Shown: positions 35,103 through 48,599 of the stretch, piece after piece
Position numbering within the stretch: the first letter of the stretch is position 1
How the letters are laid out: each line of letters opens with the position of its first letter
Assembly (NCBI GenBank): GCA_019722365.1
Contig: JADFUC010001853.1
Span: 1 to 64,000, forward strand
Length of the DNA: 64,000 nt
Direction: 5' to 3'
DNA from: Lithospermum erythrorhizon
Lineage: Eukaryota; Streptophyta; Magnoliopsida; Boraginales; Boraginaceae
Position numbers and translations under genes: made by a program
The notes under the pieces: model-generated
The model's input: only the letters and a program-made list of their open reading frames with translations
What the model was told of the DNA's origin: nothing
Databases searched by the model: none

Positions 35103-37727
35103 ACTTTATCCCACTATATGTGACCAAATCGATGATTGCCTCAAAAATTATATATCCTATTGCCTAATTTGATTTTTACATGTCAAATTAATTAATTTTG
35201 AAATCTTAATTAGTATACATAACTTTAATTTGAATCATATTTAGTATGTTCATAGTAAAATATATTAAAAATACTAACATTCATATTTTTTTAAAATGAT
35301 TCAATATATAGATAATTAAACTCAAAATTGAAAAATTCAAAACTATCAAATTCAAAACTACAATATCATAATAGGATGGAGGTAGTATTATTTGGACATT
35401 TTATTTGAGATCGAAGCACAAACTTCCCATGTACGTGGAAGTGGTGGAACAAATGTACTTTAAATTTCTACTTAAAGACTATATAATGTATATATTTGAT
35501 TTGAATGAAACTTATTATGTTTTAATTGCAACACAAATTGACCATGTTGTCTTATAATATATTTTTACCATATACAACTATACAATATAGAAAAAAATTG
35601 AGTTCTTAAGTTTAAAAAATCATTCAATCACCTTTTTGAAGAGGAGGAAATGTAGATACTCAAGAAATCAGATTTCCAAACACAATAATGAAAAATATAG
35701 GATTCTAGAGGGTGCACACATATCACTTTTCCCCTTTATATTAATAAGATTTCTACATAGCATAAAGTGTATATGTTAGTTAGCGTGCTCACTAGTTAAG
35801 TTCTGTTTTTAATGACTAAAGAGTTTCCTAGCTTTCCTTCAATTTAAAAAAAAAATCTATTAAATCTTTTTTTTTTAAATTATAGTTATTCTATTAAAAA
35901 TTATGTTGTTTGATTTCCTTAAATTATGATATCAAATAATACGAGTCCTTATATAAAATTTCTGGTTCCGTCAATATTTCATTGTGTTGTGATTTTATGT
36001 TTTCTCTAAGCTATTTTCAAGTAAGTTAAAGACCAAAAACTAAAAATCAGATAGTATTGATAGGCTCACTAAAATAGTGATAGTTCCAACTGCCACTGCA
36101 CTGAATTTTCACCTTATTAGTCAATTTCCAGATGTTGTTTCTTAACTCCCTTTTTAGTCATAAATGGCAATGCAGAACACACATATATGCAAAATGCTGC
36201 CTACCCAAATTAGTCATTTCCAAGGACCACATACAACCATTTCAAATGTAAAAAAATGTACATTGTCAAGAAAATAAAATGCATTTCAAGAAATGGAAAA
36301 AAGAAACAATATGTAGTAAGATATTAATACCTCAATATTTAAGGTCCTAAGAGCTAGTCATCCTTCGGTGTGTCTCTTCTTTGAATCCATTTGTATTTTC
36401 AACTAGAAAGTTATTGAAACCAATGTAACAAATAATTGTTTGCTGAATGCTGGAGTGATTGATGAGAGTTGTCAAATGAGCATATTAGAAGTTCCAAGTT
36501 GCTAGAAGGAAGAGAGGTGTTTGATCTGATATGTAGAAATTATTATTTTAATATACTCAAATCTTTCGAACTGTCGTGGTTAAGTTGGAAAATCTATACT
36601 TTTCCTCTCTTTTTATTTAATACAAAAATAATGGAGTCCCCATCTTAGGTGATTACAAAATTTTTAATGGCTCGTGCTTACAGAGATTATGGTCATTGAA
36701 TTAAGTGATTATATGATCTAACGGTTAGAAAAAAATAGAGGGAAAATGAGTATTTCAAATTGATTTAAAAACACATAAAAAACAAGATAAGCATGATGCT
36801 TACAAAATTATAAGCATTCAAATAAGACTAAAAAATAATTGAGGGACTGATTTGAACATTAAATAGGTGGCCACAATTTGTTCACAAGAATCCATGACTT
36901 TTTTTTTACATGACTTACAGCATGAGTGACATTCATCCAGGGCCTTCAACAAAGAGATCTAGGTTTATTGAAGTTAGTATTGTTCTCTCTAGCTAATCAA
37001 CATTATTTTTAACCATTATTAATCGTTGCTTTGTTATTTTGATCTGATTTGTTACTTTTGTTATCCTTACTTCATCGCAATTTGTTCATAATTACGATGC
37101 ACGACATGTAATCGATTTTTCAAATATTTGATATATTTTTTATGTTTAATTTCGAAATCATTCTAAAACTATGTAAAAACTTACACTCCTTCAAAAATAT
37201 TTCTAATTAATATTTTTATTTTTTTAGAAGGGGATACTTTAACTCAAGAATAACTCTTTAAATATAATAAAAAAAATTATAATAAAAATCGATGTCCATA
37301 TAAAGATAATAACACCCCTAAGCGGGAATTGTCCATAAGAAATACAAAATATTACTGTAACAATTTGATCTTCTCTCACTAAATATATTAAGCGAATTGA
37401 TCATCAATATAGTATCTATTACTTGAGAACCAAAATTTTATATAGGGGAGGCGAATAACTAAAGTATAAATAAAAGAAAAATATACAAAGTAGTGGGGAA
37501 CAACTTAATTTTTTGAATAAATAGATGGTAAAATTATATTTTTAATAAAAATATAATTTTTGAAATTACAAGGGGGACATTGCTCCCCATGTCCCACTAG
37601 TTCCTCCGTTATTAGTATCAAATAAAATTATTTGCTTTTTAATAATAGGTTAAATTGGTATGATTTAAAAATATAATTTAAATTTTTTGTGGATCCCGAT
37701 ATATAAAAATTAATATCATTAGAGAAT
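35103..37727. other. AT-rich intergenic stretch
   Basis: No gene is recognised. A Stowaway-like right end, GGATGGAGGTAGTA, is at 35,374-35,387 without a clear partner. Confidence 0.35.
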
Positions 37728-37920
37728 TAAATAATAATAATTCTACACAAAGAATATGGTTATTTAACTAATACCTATTATAATAATAATATAATAGTTC
37801 TACATAATAATAAATAATAATAATTCTACACAAAATATATGATTATTTAACTTCTAGCCTATTATAATAATAATAATAACAATAATTCTACATAAAACAT
37901 ATTATTATTTAACTAACTCG
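37728..37920. repeat. AT-rich tandem repeat, about 3 units
   Basis: Units combine AATAATAATTCTACACAAA with ATATGATTATTTAACT and a CCTATTATAATAATAAT linker. Units vary in length (about 60-90 bases) through AAT slippage. The array ends about 90 bases before the gypsy 5' LTR. Confidence 0.75.
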
Positions 37921-38011
37921 ATTATTAAGATTAAAAATGACGTATGATGAAAATTATATTGATGAAAGAATTAATAATTCTTAGTATATAACATATGAGG
38001 CACTTATAATA

Positions 38012-40518
38012 TGATAACTTGGATTCATTATTAATATTATGAAATAATAGTATACTAGTTGCTCGGTGGAATATTTAGAGAATCGAAATTTTTAAAGTTG
38101 AATCGTTGGAGATCTGACGAATCGATCGATTGAAAGTAGTCGCGTTTCGGTATTTAAGATTTTAGTTATGAGTGAGTGGTATAATATTATTTGGGGATTA
38201 GAAGTTAAATTTATATTAGGGGATTTGTGTTGTTAAATCGAGGCGAGAATTAGAAAGCCCAGAGAGTAGGGGAATTCTTGAATATTTTGAGGACCCCACG
38301 GGACACTTTTTTTTATCCTTATGCTACTCATGTTTCCCATAGAAACGTTTCTTCTTTCTTCTTGGGGCGAAATAATTATCGCTTCCCCCCCTCAAATTTT
38401 TCTTAGATTTCTACCGCCGATTGTCGTACAAAATCGAAACGAAACTTGTGAATCATCTTCTCCTCAAAGTAAATTCTCTAGGTAAGAAAAGATGTCAGAT
38501 CTCTTGGATATTCTTGAGTTTTTTAAAGTTGACTTTCCTTGAGCAGTTGACTTTTAGATCCTCAATTTATTATGGTATAGAAATGTTATCTAGGTATCGG
38601 TGAGGGGATTAGCAATGATTTTAGTGGTGTGGGGGATTTAGAAGAAAGTAGTGTAAGTGTTATGTTGACTTTTATTGACTTTTCTTAAATTGACATTAAA
38701 TGGTAATATAAAGGGTTAAAGGACTTTAAATATAGTTGTTTTGGGTATAGAATTATTGGTTTGGATATGGATAGGTAGAATTTTTAGTTGAGGAAAAGTT
38801 TGGGAAAGTTAAGTATAGCTTTTACGTGAGAGGATTGAATTGGAGGTTGTATTTAATGGATTGAGTGGTTGTCAATTGATTGTTGGATTGATTAGAATGT
38901 GCTTGAAGTGTTGTTGTTGGGGTAATAATGCTTAATGACCGAATATTGAAAATATGTAGTTATGTTGGAATGTTAGAGGTATATCAATCTTGAGGATAGG
39001 ATGATTGCTTAAGAGTTGTAAAATTGGATAAGTGAGGCGTGGTATAACACTCGGGATATATATAGATGTTAAGAGTTATTCCTACGAGGATGTATTATAA
39101 TGTATAGAATTCTTTGAATAGGGAGTTGAGCACCGGATCTGGCATGAGGGATTGTGAAATTAAGTTACTACTTTTAAGGACTCGAGGAATTTGAGTACAA
39201 ATCTCGATGAGGGACCTTTCATATATATATATATATTATATATTTTTCATGTATTGTTTGAGACTATTAGAATATGTGTTATTAGACTATGATTGATATT
39301 ATGTGGAAATTGTATGATTTATGATGCATATTGTAAAATAAGCTGAATTTGATTGACATTATGAGATAACTATGATTATGAAGCATGTTATGACATAGTG
39401 TTGATATTATGAGTTATTGAGATAGTTTTGGATATAATTTCCATGTTATGAAATTGTGTGTGTGTAGGCTGTGTCTTTAATGGCTATTGTGGGCGTAATG
39501 AATGTGCTTGATTCTTTTGCAATGTTGTTATTTGCTTGGAGGCGGTGGTGACCCGACCGGGAGGTTTGGTGTGGTGTGCATATTGTGGGTGGCCAGGTGG
39601 ATTCGGGGAGGTTTGAGGGTGTGATATGCACATTGGGGGTGTAGCCTCGGTCGGGAGGATGAGGTGAGTGGAGGCCCCATCGATTGTTGGAGGTGGATTC
39701 TCGTGTGTGTATTATTTGGAGGTGGATTCCTCATATATGTATTATTTGGAGGAGGTGGATTCACTCGCGTGTGTATTATTTGGAGGTGGATTCCTCGTAT
39801 ATATATTATTCGGAGGTGGATTCTAAATATGTATATGCATTATACGTGGAGATTGGATTCCTCACTTGATGACTTGTGTGTTGAGATTGTCTCTTAAATG
39901 AATATACATTAGTTATGAATATAATCTCGTGGCAAGAGTAAGTGTAACATTGTATAAGAGAAATCTATGTGATATGTGAATGATTATTTTAGTATCTGAT
40001 TTATATGCGTGCGTATGATATATTTATATATATAAGCATGAATATATATGATGGAATCGATGCGTAGTATTTGTATTCACTTTCGAATTTAATAGGCGAC
40101 ACCACAATACAATAGGCGGGCGTTTATTTTTAGGTTTAGGAGTGATCGTTGGTGTTGAGGAAGCGGTTTTCTTTATTTTAGCATTGGAATCATAGGTGAG
40201 GCGGTGGTGGCATAGGAAGTCCTCGTGATCATTTCTTTTGTTGACATTTTGTATTTGAAGCGGGGTGGGTTGTATTGTATGGGCGAGTCTGGTTGTCATA
40301 CTTTCCTTATGATGTATCTTGGTTTGTGTTGCATTTAAGTTATTTTTTGTTGGATGTATTGTTGGAACACCACGATGGGAAATAATAGGAGAAAACTTTA
40401 TTTTATTAATGTCGGCGAGGTTATGTTGTTATTGTATCATCGTTCATTGGCTACGGTATACGGAGTTTGACCAATGATTTTAACCTCGGGGCGGCCGACT
40501 TGGGGTGGAGTCGTTACA
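38012..40518 (+). repeat. 5' LTR of the gypsy element
   Basis: Starts TGATAACTTGG and ends GGAGTCGTTACA. Within it are AGGTAAGAAA (38,480), GTTGACTTT boxes (38,528-38,556, 38,664-38,683), a CATATATATATATATTATAT patch near 39,218, a GGAGGTGGATTCCTC minisatellite (39,687-39,870), and 'AACACCACGATGGGAAATA' near 40,366. All recur in the same order in the 3' LTR. Confidence 0.9.
39687..39870 (+). repeat. GGAGGTGGATTCCTC minisatellite in 5' LTR
   Basis: About six units of ~30-35 bp contain GGAGGTGGATTC(CTC) followed by a GTGTGTATTATTT or ATATATGTATTATTT arm. Unrelated in sequence to the GGTATAAG arrays but in the equivalent LTR region. Confidence 0.85.
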
Positions 40519-40522
40519 ATTT

Positions 40523-40534
40523 TGGTATCGAGCC
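40523..40534 (+). other. Primer-binding site of the gypsy element
   Basis: TGGTATCGAGCC, starting four bases after the LTR's TTACA end, is the plant initiator-Met-tRNA site TGGTATCAGAGCC with one base missing. This position and sequence fix the strand and the LTR boundary. Confidence 0.7.
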
Positions 40535-40668
40535 TGGGTTTTAGGTTTTTTCTGTGGTGTCTTGTGTGGTTATGTGCCTAGGTGTAAGATGGTCGAGTGG
40601 TTGTTGATATCTGAGTGTCCTTGTGGAGTCTGAATTTTTCTTCTTTCGTGGATCGTTGACTGTTGAGG

Positions 40669-43600
40669 ATGCCACCTGGAAGATTTTCGTCGAACTGCGT
40701 GTGAGTACCCTTAGGGGAAGGTTGAGATGAATCGTATTCGTTGTTGTAAGTTGACATAAGAATTGGAGCGGTTAGTAACTTTCATGAGTATACCATTGAA
40801 GTTGAATTATGAAGAGCCTCACGTATTGCCATTTATGATACTACCTGGATAGTGGTTTCCATTGAAGTTGAGTAGATTAAATGCTTTTTACTCTGGATAC
40901 TTGAGTACTTATATAGAGGATATGAACTCAAGGCGAGAAGCGTGTGGAAATGAGATGCTAGGATATCGATGGGTGTTGGAATTTGGTTGGAGTGAAGGGA
41001 GATATCAAAAGATGTTGGGAAAGAAATTTATAATGTCAGATTTGGAGTTGTTAAGTGGTTGAGATATTTATGTAAATCTAAGAGCGTTAAGGGTAATCTG
41101 GTGATTGTGGTATAAGATTTTGATCCTTAGATGCGTGAAGTTAACTTTCAGTGCGCTGGCAGAGATAGTGGTGGAAGAGTGTTGGTGATAGTTATGATAA
41201 GATTGGACCCCAGAGTGTTAGGGTAGAGAGAGAGGACTAATTTAGTTGTTATATGGGATGGACCACTCGTGAAGATGAAATAAGTTAATGAATCTTGTTG
41301 TCCATTCAGCTGGGGAGTATCAAAATAAGAAGCGAGAAAGAGAATATATGAGGAGTGTCATAATAAGGGTGATATGGGAAATTCTATTTAGAATGGATAC
41401 TAAAAGGGAATTGAGGATAAAATTTGAAATGAAACATTTCTTATTAAAGCGTCGTTCTGATTGGTGATTAATGCGGAAGTTTATCGATCATCTAGATGTG
41501 TTGGAGCGTGATTGTGCATCGAAATGGGAAAATTGGTATTGGTGGAATTAGAGAGCCTCTGGGTACTCATTGAGTGGATATGAGTTGGTTAATGTAGCGA
41601 GGCGGTGGGATGAAAATGAATATTTTGGTTGATTGTCATTATGAAGTTCTAAGTTTTTTTTGTTATAAATTGTTTCTTGGAGAATAAAGTGGAAAAAAAA
41701 ATTTTGGGACTCTGGGAGGAAGAAAAGATGTTTAGTAGTACTCTATTAATAAACTATTTAAATGAGATGGAAAAGTCGATAACGGCTCGGGTAGTAAGTG
41801 TGAGGAAGGAAGAATTATTTGCAAGAGAGGTAGTGGATATACCGATTGGGTAGGACTGTAGAAGGGAGTACGAGATGCAATGGAAAATTAGCCGAGCCTA
41901 CATGAACAACATATTAGATAGAGAGACTAAGGAGTTGTCACCGAAAGTGTGTTATGTATCGAGGCGGAGTATGAAACCATTAACCTAGATAATAAAAGCG
42001 TTGAGATTGGATGTATCTTGTTAAGATAATTTTATGAAATAAGGATCTTAAGCGGAATGGTGATATATTATTTAAAGGCGATGATAATAGGGGTACAGTA
42101 AATCTGAGGAACATGATTGAGATTAGATTGGAATGAGATTTTGGTGGTTGTTAATGTATGATAAAGTTGTACATAATCGCATTATGATGAAATGGAAAGC
42201 ATGAAGTAGAACCATGGGAAGGTATGATACGTGGAGTATATGTTAGGCTGGTGTAGGACACGTGGAGTTCTAACAGGTGTGAATTGAAAAGAGAAAGTAT
42301 GAAATTAATATATGAATTTGGTAATAATAGTTGGAACATCAAAGATTTGATTAATGGTGCAATTTGGTCGTTCGAGTAGTCAAGGAAAAGACATGGGAAA
42401 AGAATGATGATTTCTTGAAGATTTAGATATATTTATGTGATATATAACAAAGATATTTAATTTGGGAAAAAAAAAAAATTTGAATTTATTGATTTAATTA
42501 GGTTGGAGTGGAGTTATAAGAATTGAATCTCACAAATTATGGTTAAAGCGAATAGATGGTTAAGAAGGTTAAAGGTTAAATGAATCAAAGTGCGATTCGG
42601 TTCTTCATCGGGGAATAGAGGACTACGACATTCCAAGGTGATAAGGGAGTAAATGTTTTACCGATATAAATGCTTTAGTTTACAAGATAAGTGATAGCGT
42701 CGTGTTTGATTGGCGGTTGAGGATAAATTTTCAAGGATGAGTTGAAGAGGTTATAAAGGCGGAATTCTCGTAGGGTATAAGATTTGAAATACCGACTTCG
42801 CTCGGAGAAAGAGTTGAGACTAACGGTAAGAGGAAATTGAGGTGGGAATTAGTAGCGGAATATCAATGAATCTTGGTATCTCACTTATAAGGAGAATATG
42901 ATGGTTAATGTATGGTCATAAATGAAAATTGTTGTTTAAAGGATAATATGAAACAAATGATGGTGATCGCGCTAATGTTGGTTAAGGATTTGAATTAATG
43001 GACTCTTGAGAGTGTAGATGAAGGGTGACAAATTCCGAAGGACGATGGAGTATTATGAGAGTGTGAGGTAGAATATACGTGTTGCTTTCAGTCAGGGAGC
43101 ATAGTTTGAGAATGAGCTCGTCATGGGGAATATCTTTGTGAGACTTGGTAGTTTTGAGTGTATTGTGGCTTGAGAATAATTGGTATCATGAGAGGAAGAG
43201 GTCGTTGACCAGCCTTTCTAGAGATCTTGAAAAAAAAAAAAAAAAAAAAATATGAATAAATAAATAATTTTATACTTATGATTCTGGTTAATGGATTCGG
43301 AGACATGCTTGATGGGGGTGATAATTGAATTATTACGAGTAGATCTACAAGTTTTCTCTGTAAGATTGAATCAGTATGTGAGGTGTGGTACGAGGTTTAT
43401 GTGGAGCAATTATAAGAATCGGTGGATTTTGTAATAGTCATGAGGACGTGAGTCAAGATGTTAAACGTCGTTTGTGGGTGTTAATAATGAAGCGAGGAGT
43501 CAGATGTCAATTAAATACAACGATTGGAATTCATGAGATTCAAGGACAAATAGGTGAAATGTTATGTGTTGATTTGGTATAAAGGCCTTATCGGAAGAAG

Positions 43601-45277
43601 TAGTGACTATTATATGAGGATATAGGCCGTATTGAAGTACAAAAGACCTGGTTAACAAGATGATGGAGAATTTAAGTAAGAGGAAAAGTTGCTCACGGTA
43701 ATACTAAATTCAACAGGTGTTAGGATGGCACCGTCGGAGGAAGCTATTGAGAGATGTTGAATTCTAATATTGTGAGAAATAAGGAAGCGAGAGGAAAGGA
43801 AAAATGACTGTGGTGATGAAGAACTACGAGGAAGAATGGAACTTGATATGACTACAACATAGAATAAGTTTACGATATGTTAAATTAATGAAGGAATACG
43901 ATAATATGAAGTAAGTGAAGCAGGGAATTAGAGTTCATAAGAGTACTATCTCTGGGGAGAAGGAGGACTAAAGGAAGGTAGGAAGTCGGCGCGTTAATGT
44001 CTAATAATTTTTGGGTAGGAACACGTTAACGATACTTGCTAGTAGGAAAGTTCGAGAATGAAGTGTGATGTGAAGTGGAATATGGTAGGGGTATTTTCAA
44101 TTAGACTAGAAAATAGAACCTTTGGAGTGAATTATGCAAAAAGGGGATATTGATGGCTATTGGAATTTAGTAATAGGTTGTTCTATTAAAAGGGTTATCA
44201 GTGGTGTAGATGATCGGTTAACATTGTAGTATTTATAGATGATATATACATGGCATGTTGTTGGAATTTTCTGTGGGAAGTCAAATGTTGATAAATCGTA
44301 GTAAGACTGAAATATATGATGTGCCGGTGAGCCTAGGGTATATAATGCTGTAAATTTGAGAGTGAGATAATGACAAAGCTTTATGGTTAAGATATTATGG
44401 TATGACATGATGTTGATTATAAATAAATGATAGGTGCAAGGAAAAAAAAACCACTGATGTTGACCTATACGACAATGAGAAATCATGATGGTATCACGAG
44501 AATGGTAAATGAGCATTATATGAAGTATATGGTAGTAATGTATATTGATGAGTGGCGATGTGATGCTATACCCATATACATACACAGGTGGAGTGCTGCT
44601 GTGAAGGTTTTGTTAAAGGTGGATATAACTATACTATGAAGTATTGTTTTAAGAGGTATATATGTGGAAGCATTAGAAATGGGTAGAGGTTGCTCAGGTG
44701 ATGTAATATATGTTAGTTGTATGTTTGAGAAACCTTGGGTGTATTTGCGTATCACAGAGATACCAAAGATGTCAGTAATAAATAATTTGATGAGTGGGGT
44801 TTTGATAAGAGAATTTACTTGCACATTAATGAATGGGTAGTCGTGAAGGTGATATGATGACACAAATTATGGCGGATCTGGTGATATCGATGATATGGAT
44901 ATTGATTTTGAGTAATATTCTTGATGAATTTAGTTACGATATTGATAGCATGATAAAATGCCAGAGTTGATAGGTGTTGGTGTAATATAGGATATGAGAG
45001 GGCGTACTCGTGAATTTGGGGCTGTATGACGTGCGATGATTATGATATGATTAGATTGTGTAATATCCAGTTGCAGTAAGTAATATTCAGGGTACGTTGC
45101 GAATGTATTTACGAGGTAGTACGCGATCTCCGAAGTCAATGACTATGTTGGGAGAATGTGATTGGGTGACAAGATGTCTCAGTCAGCCAAGACCATATTG
45201 AAAGGCGAGTTGGGGACGATAAGAAAAATCGGGTCTTAAGAAGTAAATTTAAAGTTTTATAAGGTGGGTAGGCCCCA
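40669..45277 (+). pseudogene. Gypsy gag-pol remnant with RT catalytic motif
   Basis: ATG at 40,669 begins MPPGRFSSNCV then stops; an MPP-type N-terminus is common in plant chromovirus gag. The middle is too broken to assign protease. At 44,119-44,136 the frame reads FGVNYA, matching the PFGLxNAP block of gypsy RT. About 25 codons on is an NRLF-like block. At 44,226-44,249 the sequence reads VVFIDDIY, the catalytic F-x-DD motif with both Asp codons intact. RNase H and integrase were not found before the 3' LTR. Frames shift repeatedly, so no polyprotein can be made. Confidence 0.65.
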
Positions 45278-47777
45278 TGATAACCCGTTCCGTATTAATA
45301 TTATGAAATAGTATACTGAATTGCTTTCGGTGGAGTATTTAGGAGAAATCGAAATTTTCGGGGATTGAATGTCATTGGAGAATCTGACAGATAAGATCGG
45401 TTGGTAGTGCGTTCGGTATTTAAGATTTTAAAGTTGTATTAGGTGGTATAATATTATTTGGGGGATTAAGTTAAATTTATATTAGAGTTGTGTTGTTAAA
45501 TGAAGGGGCGAGAATTAGCGAAAACTTGACGAGTGAAATTCTTGAATATTTTAGCGCGGACCCCGCAGGGACACATCATATCTTCTCATCATTTTCCACC
45601 ACCAACTTCCATTTTTCTTCTTTCTTCTTCTTCTCTTAGGGCAATGGTCATCCTTCCCCCCTCAAATTTTTCTTCCATTTCTACCGCCGATTGTAGCTAA
45701 AATCCAGAACAAACTTGTGAATCATGCTTCTCCTGATCATCCTCATGCATCTAGGTAAGAAAGATCGAATCTCTTGGGATATTTCTTGAGTTTTTAAAGA
45801 GTTGACTTTCCTTGGATTTGGTTGACTTTTAGATCTTCAATTTATTATGGTATAGAAATGTTATCTGGGTATCGGTGAGGGGATTAGCAATGATTTTGAG
45901 TAGTTATTGGGGTTAGAAAGTAGTGTAAGTGTTATGTTGACTTTTATTGACTTTTCTTAAATTGATATTAAATGGTAATATGAAAGTTAAAGGACTTTAA
46001 TAGTTGTTTTGGGTATAGAATTAGCTGGTTTGGATATGGATAGTGGGAATTTTAGTTGAGAGAAAGTTTGGGAAAGTTAGGTATAACTTTTAAGTGATTG
46101 AATTAAGGAGGTTGTATTTAATGGATTAATTAGTTGTCAATTGATTGTTGGATTGATTAGAATGTGCTTGAAGTGTTGTTGTTGGGAGGTAATAATGTAA
46201 TGACGAATATTGAAAATGTAGTTATGTTGGAATGTTAGAAGGTATATCCAATCTTGGGGATAGGATGATTTGCTTAGGGAGTTGTAAAATTGAATGGTAA
46301 AGGCGTGTGGTATAACACACCGGGATATATATAGATGTTAAGAGGTTAAATTTCTCACGAGATGTATTATAATGTATAAATTCTTTGAATAGGAGTTGAG
46401 CTTTGGATCACAGCATGAGGATTCTTTGCGAGAGTCATGATTTACTACTTTTTGGGCTCGAGGTGAGTACAAATCTCACGATGAGGGGACCTTTTCATAT
46501 ATATATATATCATGTTATATATTTTTCATGTATTGTTTGAGACTATTCGATATGTGTATTGTGCGACTATGATTGATATTATGTTTCAAATTGTGATTTA
46601 TGATACATATTATGAAATAAGCGAGATTTGATTGACATTATGAGATAACTATGATTATGAAGCATGTTATTTATGACATAATTGATATTATAGGTTACAT
46701 TGTAAAGGATAGTTTGGATATAATTTCATGTTATGAAATTGACTGTTATTATTAGTATTAATGCTGTGTGTGTGTGGGCGTAATGCGGATTAATGCTTGA
46801 TTGCTTTTTATGTGTTATTTTGCGGAGGCGGTGGTGACCCGACCGGGAGGTTTGGTGTGGTACGCATATTGTGGGTAGCCCGTGGATTGGGAGGGTTTGA
46901 TTGTGATATGCACATTGAGGGTGTAGCCTCGGTCGGGAGGATAGTGGTGGAGGCCCCATCGATTATTTGGAGGTAGATTCACCGTGGCCAATGTATTATT
47001 TGGAGGTGGATTCCTCGTACTTATGTATTATTTGGAGGAGGTGGATTCCTGGCGTGTGTATTATTATTTGGAGGTGGATTCCTCATATATGTATTGACCG
47101 GAGGGTGGATTCCTCGTATGTGTATACGTGGAGGTGGATTCTGACAGTGACTTTGTGTGTTGAGATTGTCTCTCTTAAATGAATATACATTGGTGCTGAA
47201 TATAATCTCGCTATTGTAAAGAGTCGTGTAACATTGTATAGAGAAATCTATATGTGATAATGTGTGAATGAGTTATTTTTAGTATCGTTTATGCGTATGA
47301 TATATTTATATATATAGCGTGAATATATATGATGGAATCGATGACAGTAGTATTTGTATTCACTCGACAATAGGCGGCTTTTATTCTCTATGGGCGGGCG
47401 TTCGTACCTAGGTTTCTAGGAGTGATCGTTGAGGTAGGTGAGGCGGTTTCTTTATTTGCGTGGAATCATAGGTAATGATGAGTGGCATAAGGAAGTCCTC
47501 ATCGAGTCATTTCTTTTGTTGACATTTTGTATATATTTAGGCTGGTGGGTTGTATTGTATGGGCAGAGTAAAGTTTGTGTCATACTTTCCTTACTTGATA
47601 TCTTGGATTTGTGTTACGTTGTCGAATTATTTTTGTTGGATGTATTGTTGGAACACCACGATGGAAATAGGAGCTTTATTTTGATAATGTCGGCCGAGGT
47701 TATGTTGTTATTATCCATCGTTCGTGACTTCACGGTATATAGGTTGTTAATGATTTTAATAGGCAGGGGTGGGTACA
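45278..47777 (+). repeat. 3' LTR of the gypsy element
   Basis: Starts TGATAACCCGTTCCG directly after AAGGTGGGTAGGCCCCA and ends GGGGTGGGTACA. Block order is as in the 5' LTR, including AGGTAAGAAA (45,753), GTTGACTTT boxes (45,801-45,831, 45,935-45,957), and the minisatellite. The first LTR base follows the G-rich tract expected for a PPT. Confidence 0.9.
46963..47142 (+). repeat. GGAGGTGGATTCCTC minisatellite in 3' LTR
   Basis: About six units, the same unit and roughly the same copy number as in the 5' LTR (39,687-39,870), with different indels in the linkers. Confidence 0.85.
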
Positions 47778-47798
47778 ATATGTATACATGTTATATTA

Positions 47799-47935
47799 TA
47801 CTCCCTCCGTTCTTAAAAGATTGTCTACTTTTGACTTTTTAATAGTTGAACTTTGACCGTAGATATTTTTGTTTGTGTTTTATAATATTTTATGAAAAAT
47901 ATATTAATAAAAAATATATTTCAAATTCTTTATAT
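47799..47935 (+). mobile_element. Stowaway MITE, right end missing
   Basis: TACTCCCTCCGTTCTTAAAA is a canonical Stowaway left end. It is followed by the usual 'GATTGTCTACTTTTGACTTT' style interior. No inverted partner occurs within 300 bases, so it is truncated. It begins 21 bases after the gypsy 3' LTR. Confidence 0.6.
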
Positions 47936-48151
47936 TGACAACATAAATTGAGCTAATATGTGCTCAAATAGGGCGTAGTTCAAAAGGTGAGCTAACATAT
48001 GTTCTACTATTATTATCTGAACTATTATGGTTTTTTGAATTCTTAGTGAAAACATCTCTAAGATTTGCGAAGCATACAATTGTTGTTGGAAATCAAATGA
48101 TTCCACACATTTCTGTCAACTTTTCTTATAAAATGAATTCAATCTTGTAAA

Positions 48152-48568
48152 CTATTTATCCTCATTGAACTCTATCCGTACATGTGAAAATAAAGCATCG
48201 ATAACAATATGTATCAAATGATATTCATGCTGCTTTATAAGGCTAAGTGCAACAATTAGGACTTTCAGGAGACTTCTGGTTATTGCTCTACTGTCTCGGT
48301 CAGGGACCTTGTTTCCATTTTTTATGTTTATTTTTGCATCTCCCATAATTTTCTGTATGTTTTCCTGTATTTCCATTTTCAGTATCCATCTTGGTTCATT
48401 CTCGTCTGTAATTCCAATGTAATTCTCTGAGCTTAATCCTAATGTCAATTGAGACTTGGCTAATTGTAAGTGTGTGTTACTTTTGAAGGCACTACACTTG
48501 TAGTGTTCAAATTCATTACTAAAGATCCATTCGTTCTGCTGCACTTTAAGATTATTTCTGTGTATCAT
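48152..48568 (-). CDS. Unrecognised 138-aa ORF, doubtful
   Basis: The frame is 138 codons, longer than expected by chance at this AT content, with a mixed soluble composition (SQLTLGLSSENYIGITDENE, NGNKVPDRDSRAITRSLLKV) and no membrane segment. I cannot match it to a family. No TATA-like element is decisive, and the neighbours are a truncated MITE and unassigned DNA. It could be an exon of a host gene, a transposon gene fragment, or chance. Confidence 0.25.
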   Translation of the reverse strand: MIHRNNLKVQQNEWIFSNEFEHYKCSAFKSNTHLQLAKSQLTLGLSSENYIGITDENEPRWILKMEIQENIQKIMGDAKINIKNGNKVPDRDSRAITRSLLKVLIVALSLIKQHEYHLIHIVIDALFSHVRIEFNEDK

Positions 48569-48599
48569 TTTTATATATTGAACTTGATTTGTACTAATA

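Larger units (their letters stand above)
38012..47777 (+). mobile_element. Ty3/gypsy retrotransposon with two LTRs, 9.77 kb, internally decayed
   Basis: Two directly repeated LTRs of about 2.5 kb (38,012-40,518 and 45,278-47,777) flank 4.76 kb. A tRNA-type PBS follows the first LTR and a G-rich tract precedes the second. RT motifs lie at 44,118-44,250, while no integrase is seen between RT and the 3' LTR (only ~1 kb), so part of pol is deleted. The gag start and RT style suggest a chromovirus, perhaps Del/Tekay-like given the long LTRs (inference). The 5-mer AATAT occurs at both outer edges within one or two bases of the TG/CA ends and may be the target duplication. LTRs differ mainly by short indels. 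Confidence 0.85.

Noticed and set aside
35374..35387. GGATGGAGGTAGTA, Stowaway-like right end
   Set aside because: No convincing inverted partner between 35,100 and 35,374.
39446..39897. ORFs with PPPNNTHTR or WRWIP repeats
   Set aside because: Translations of the GGAGGTGGATTC minisatellite on both strands.
44157..44585. 142-aa minus ORF
   Set aside because: Antisense to the gypsy RT region with the FIDD motif on the plus strand.
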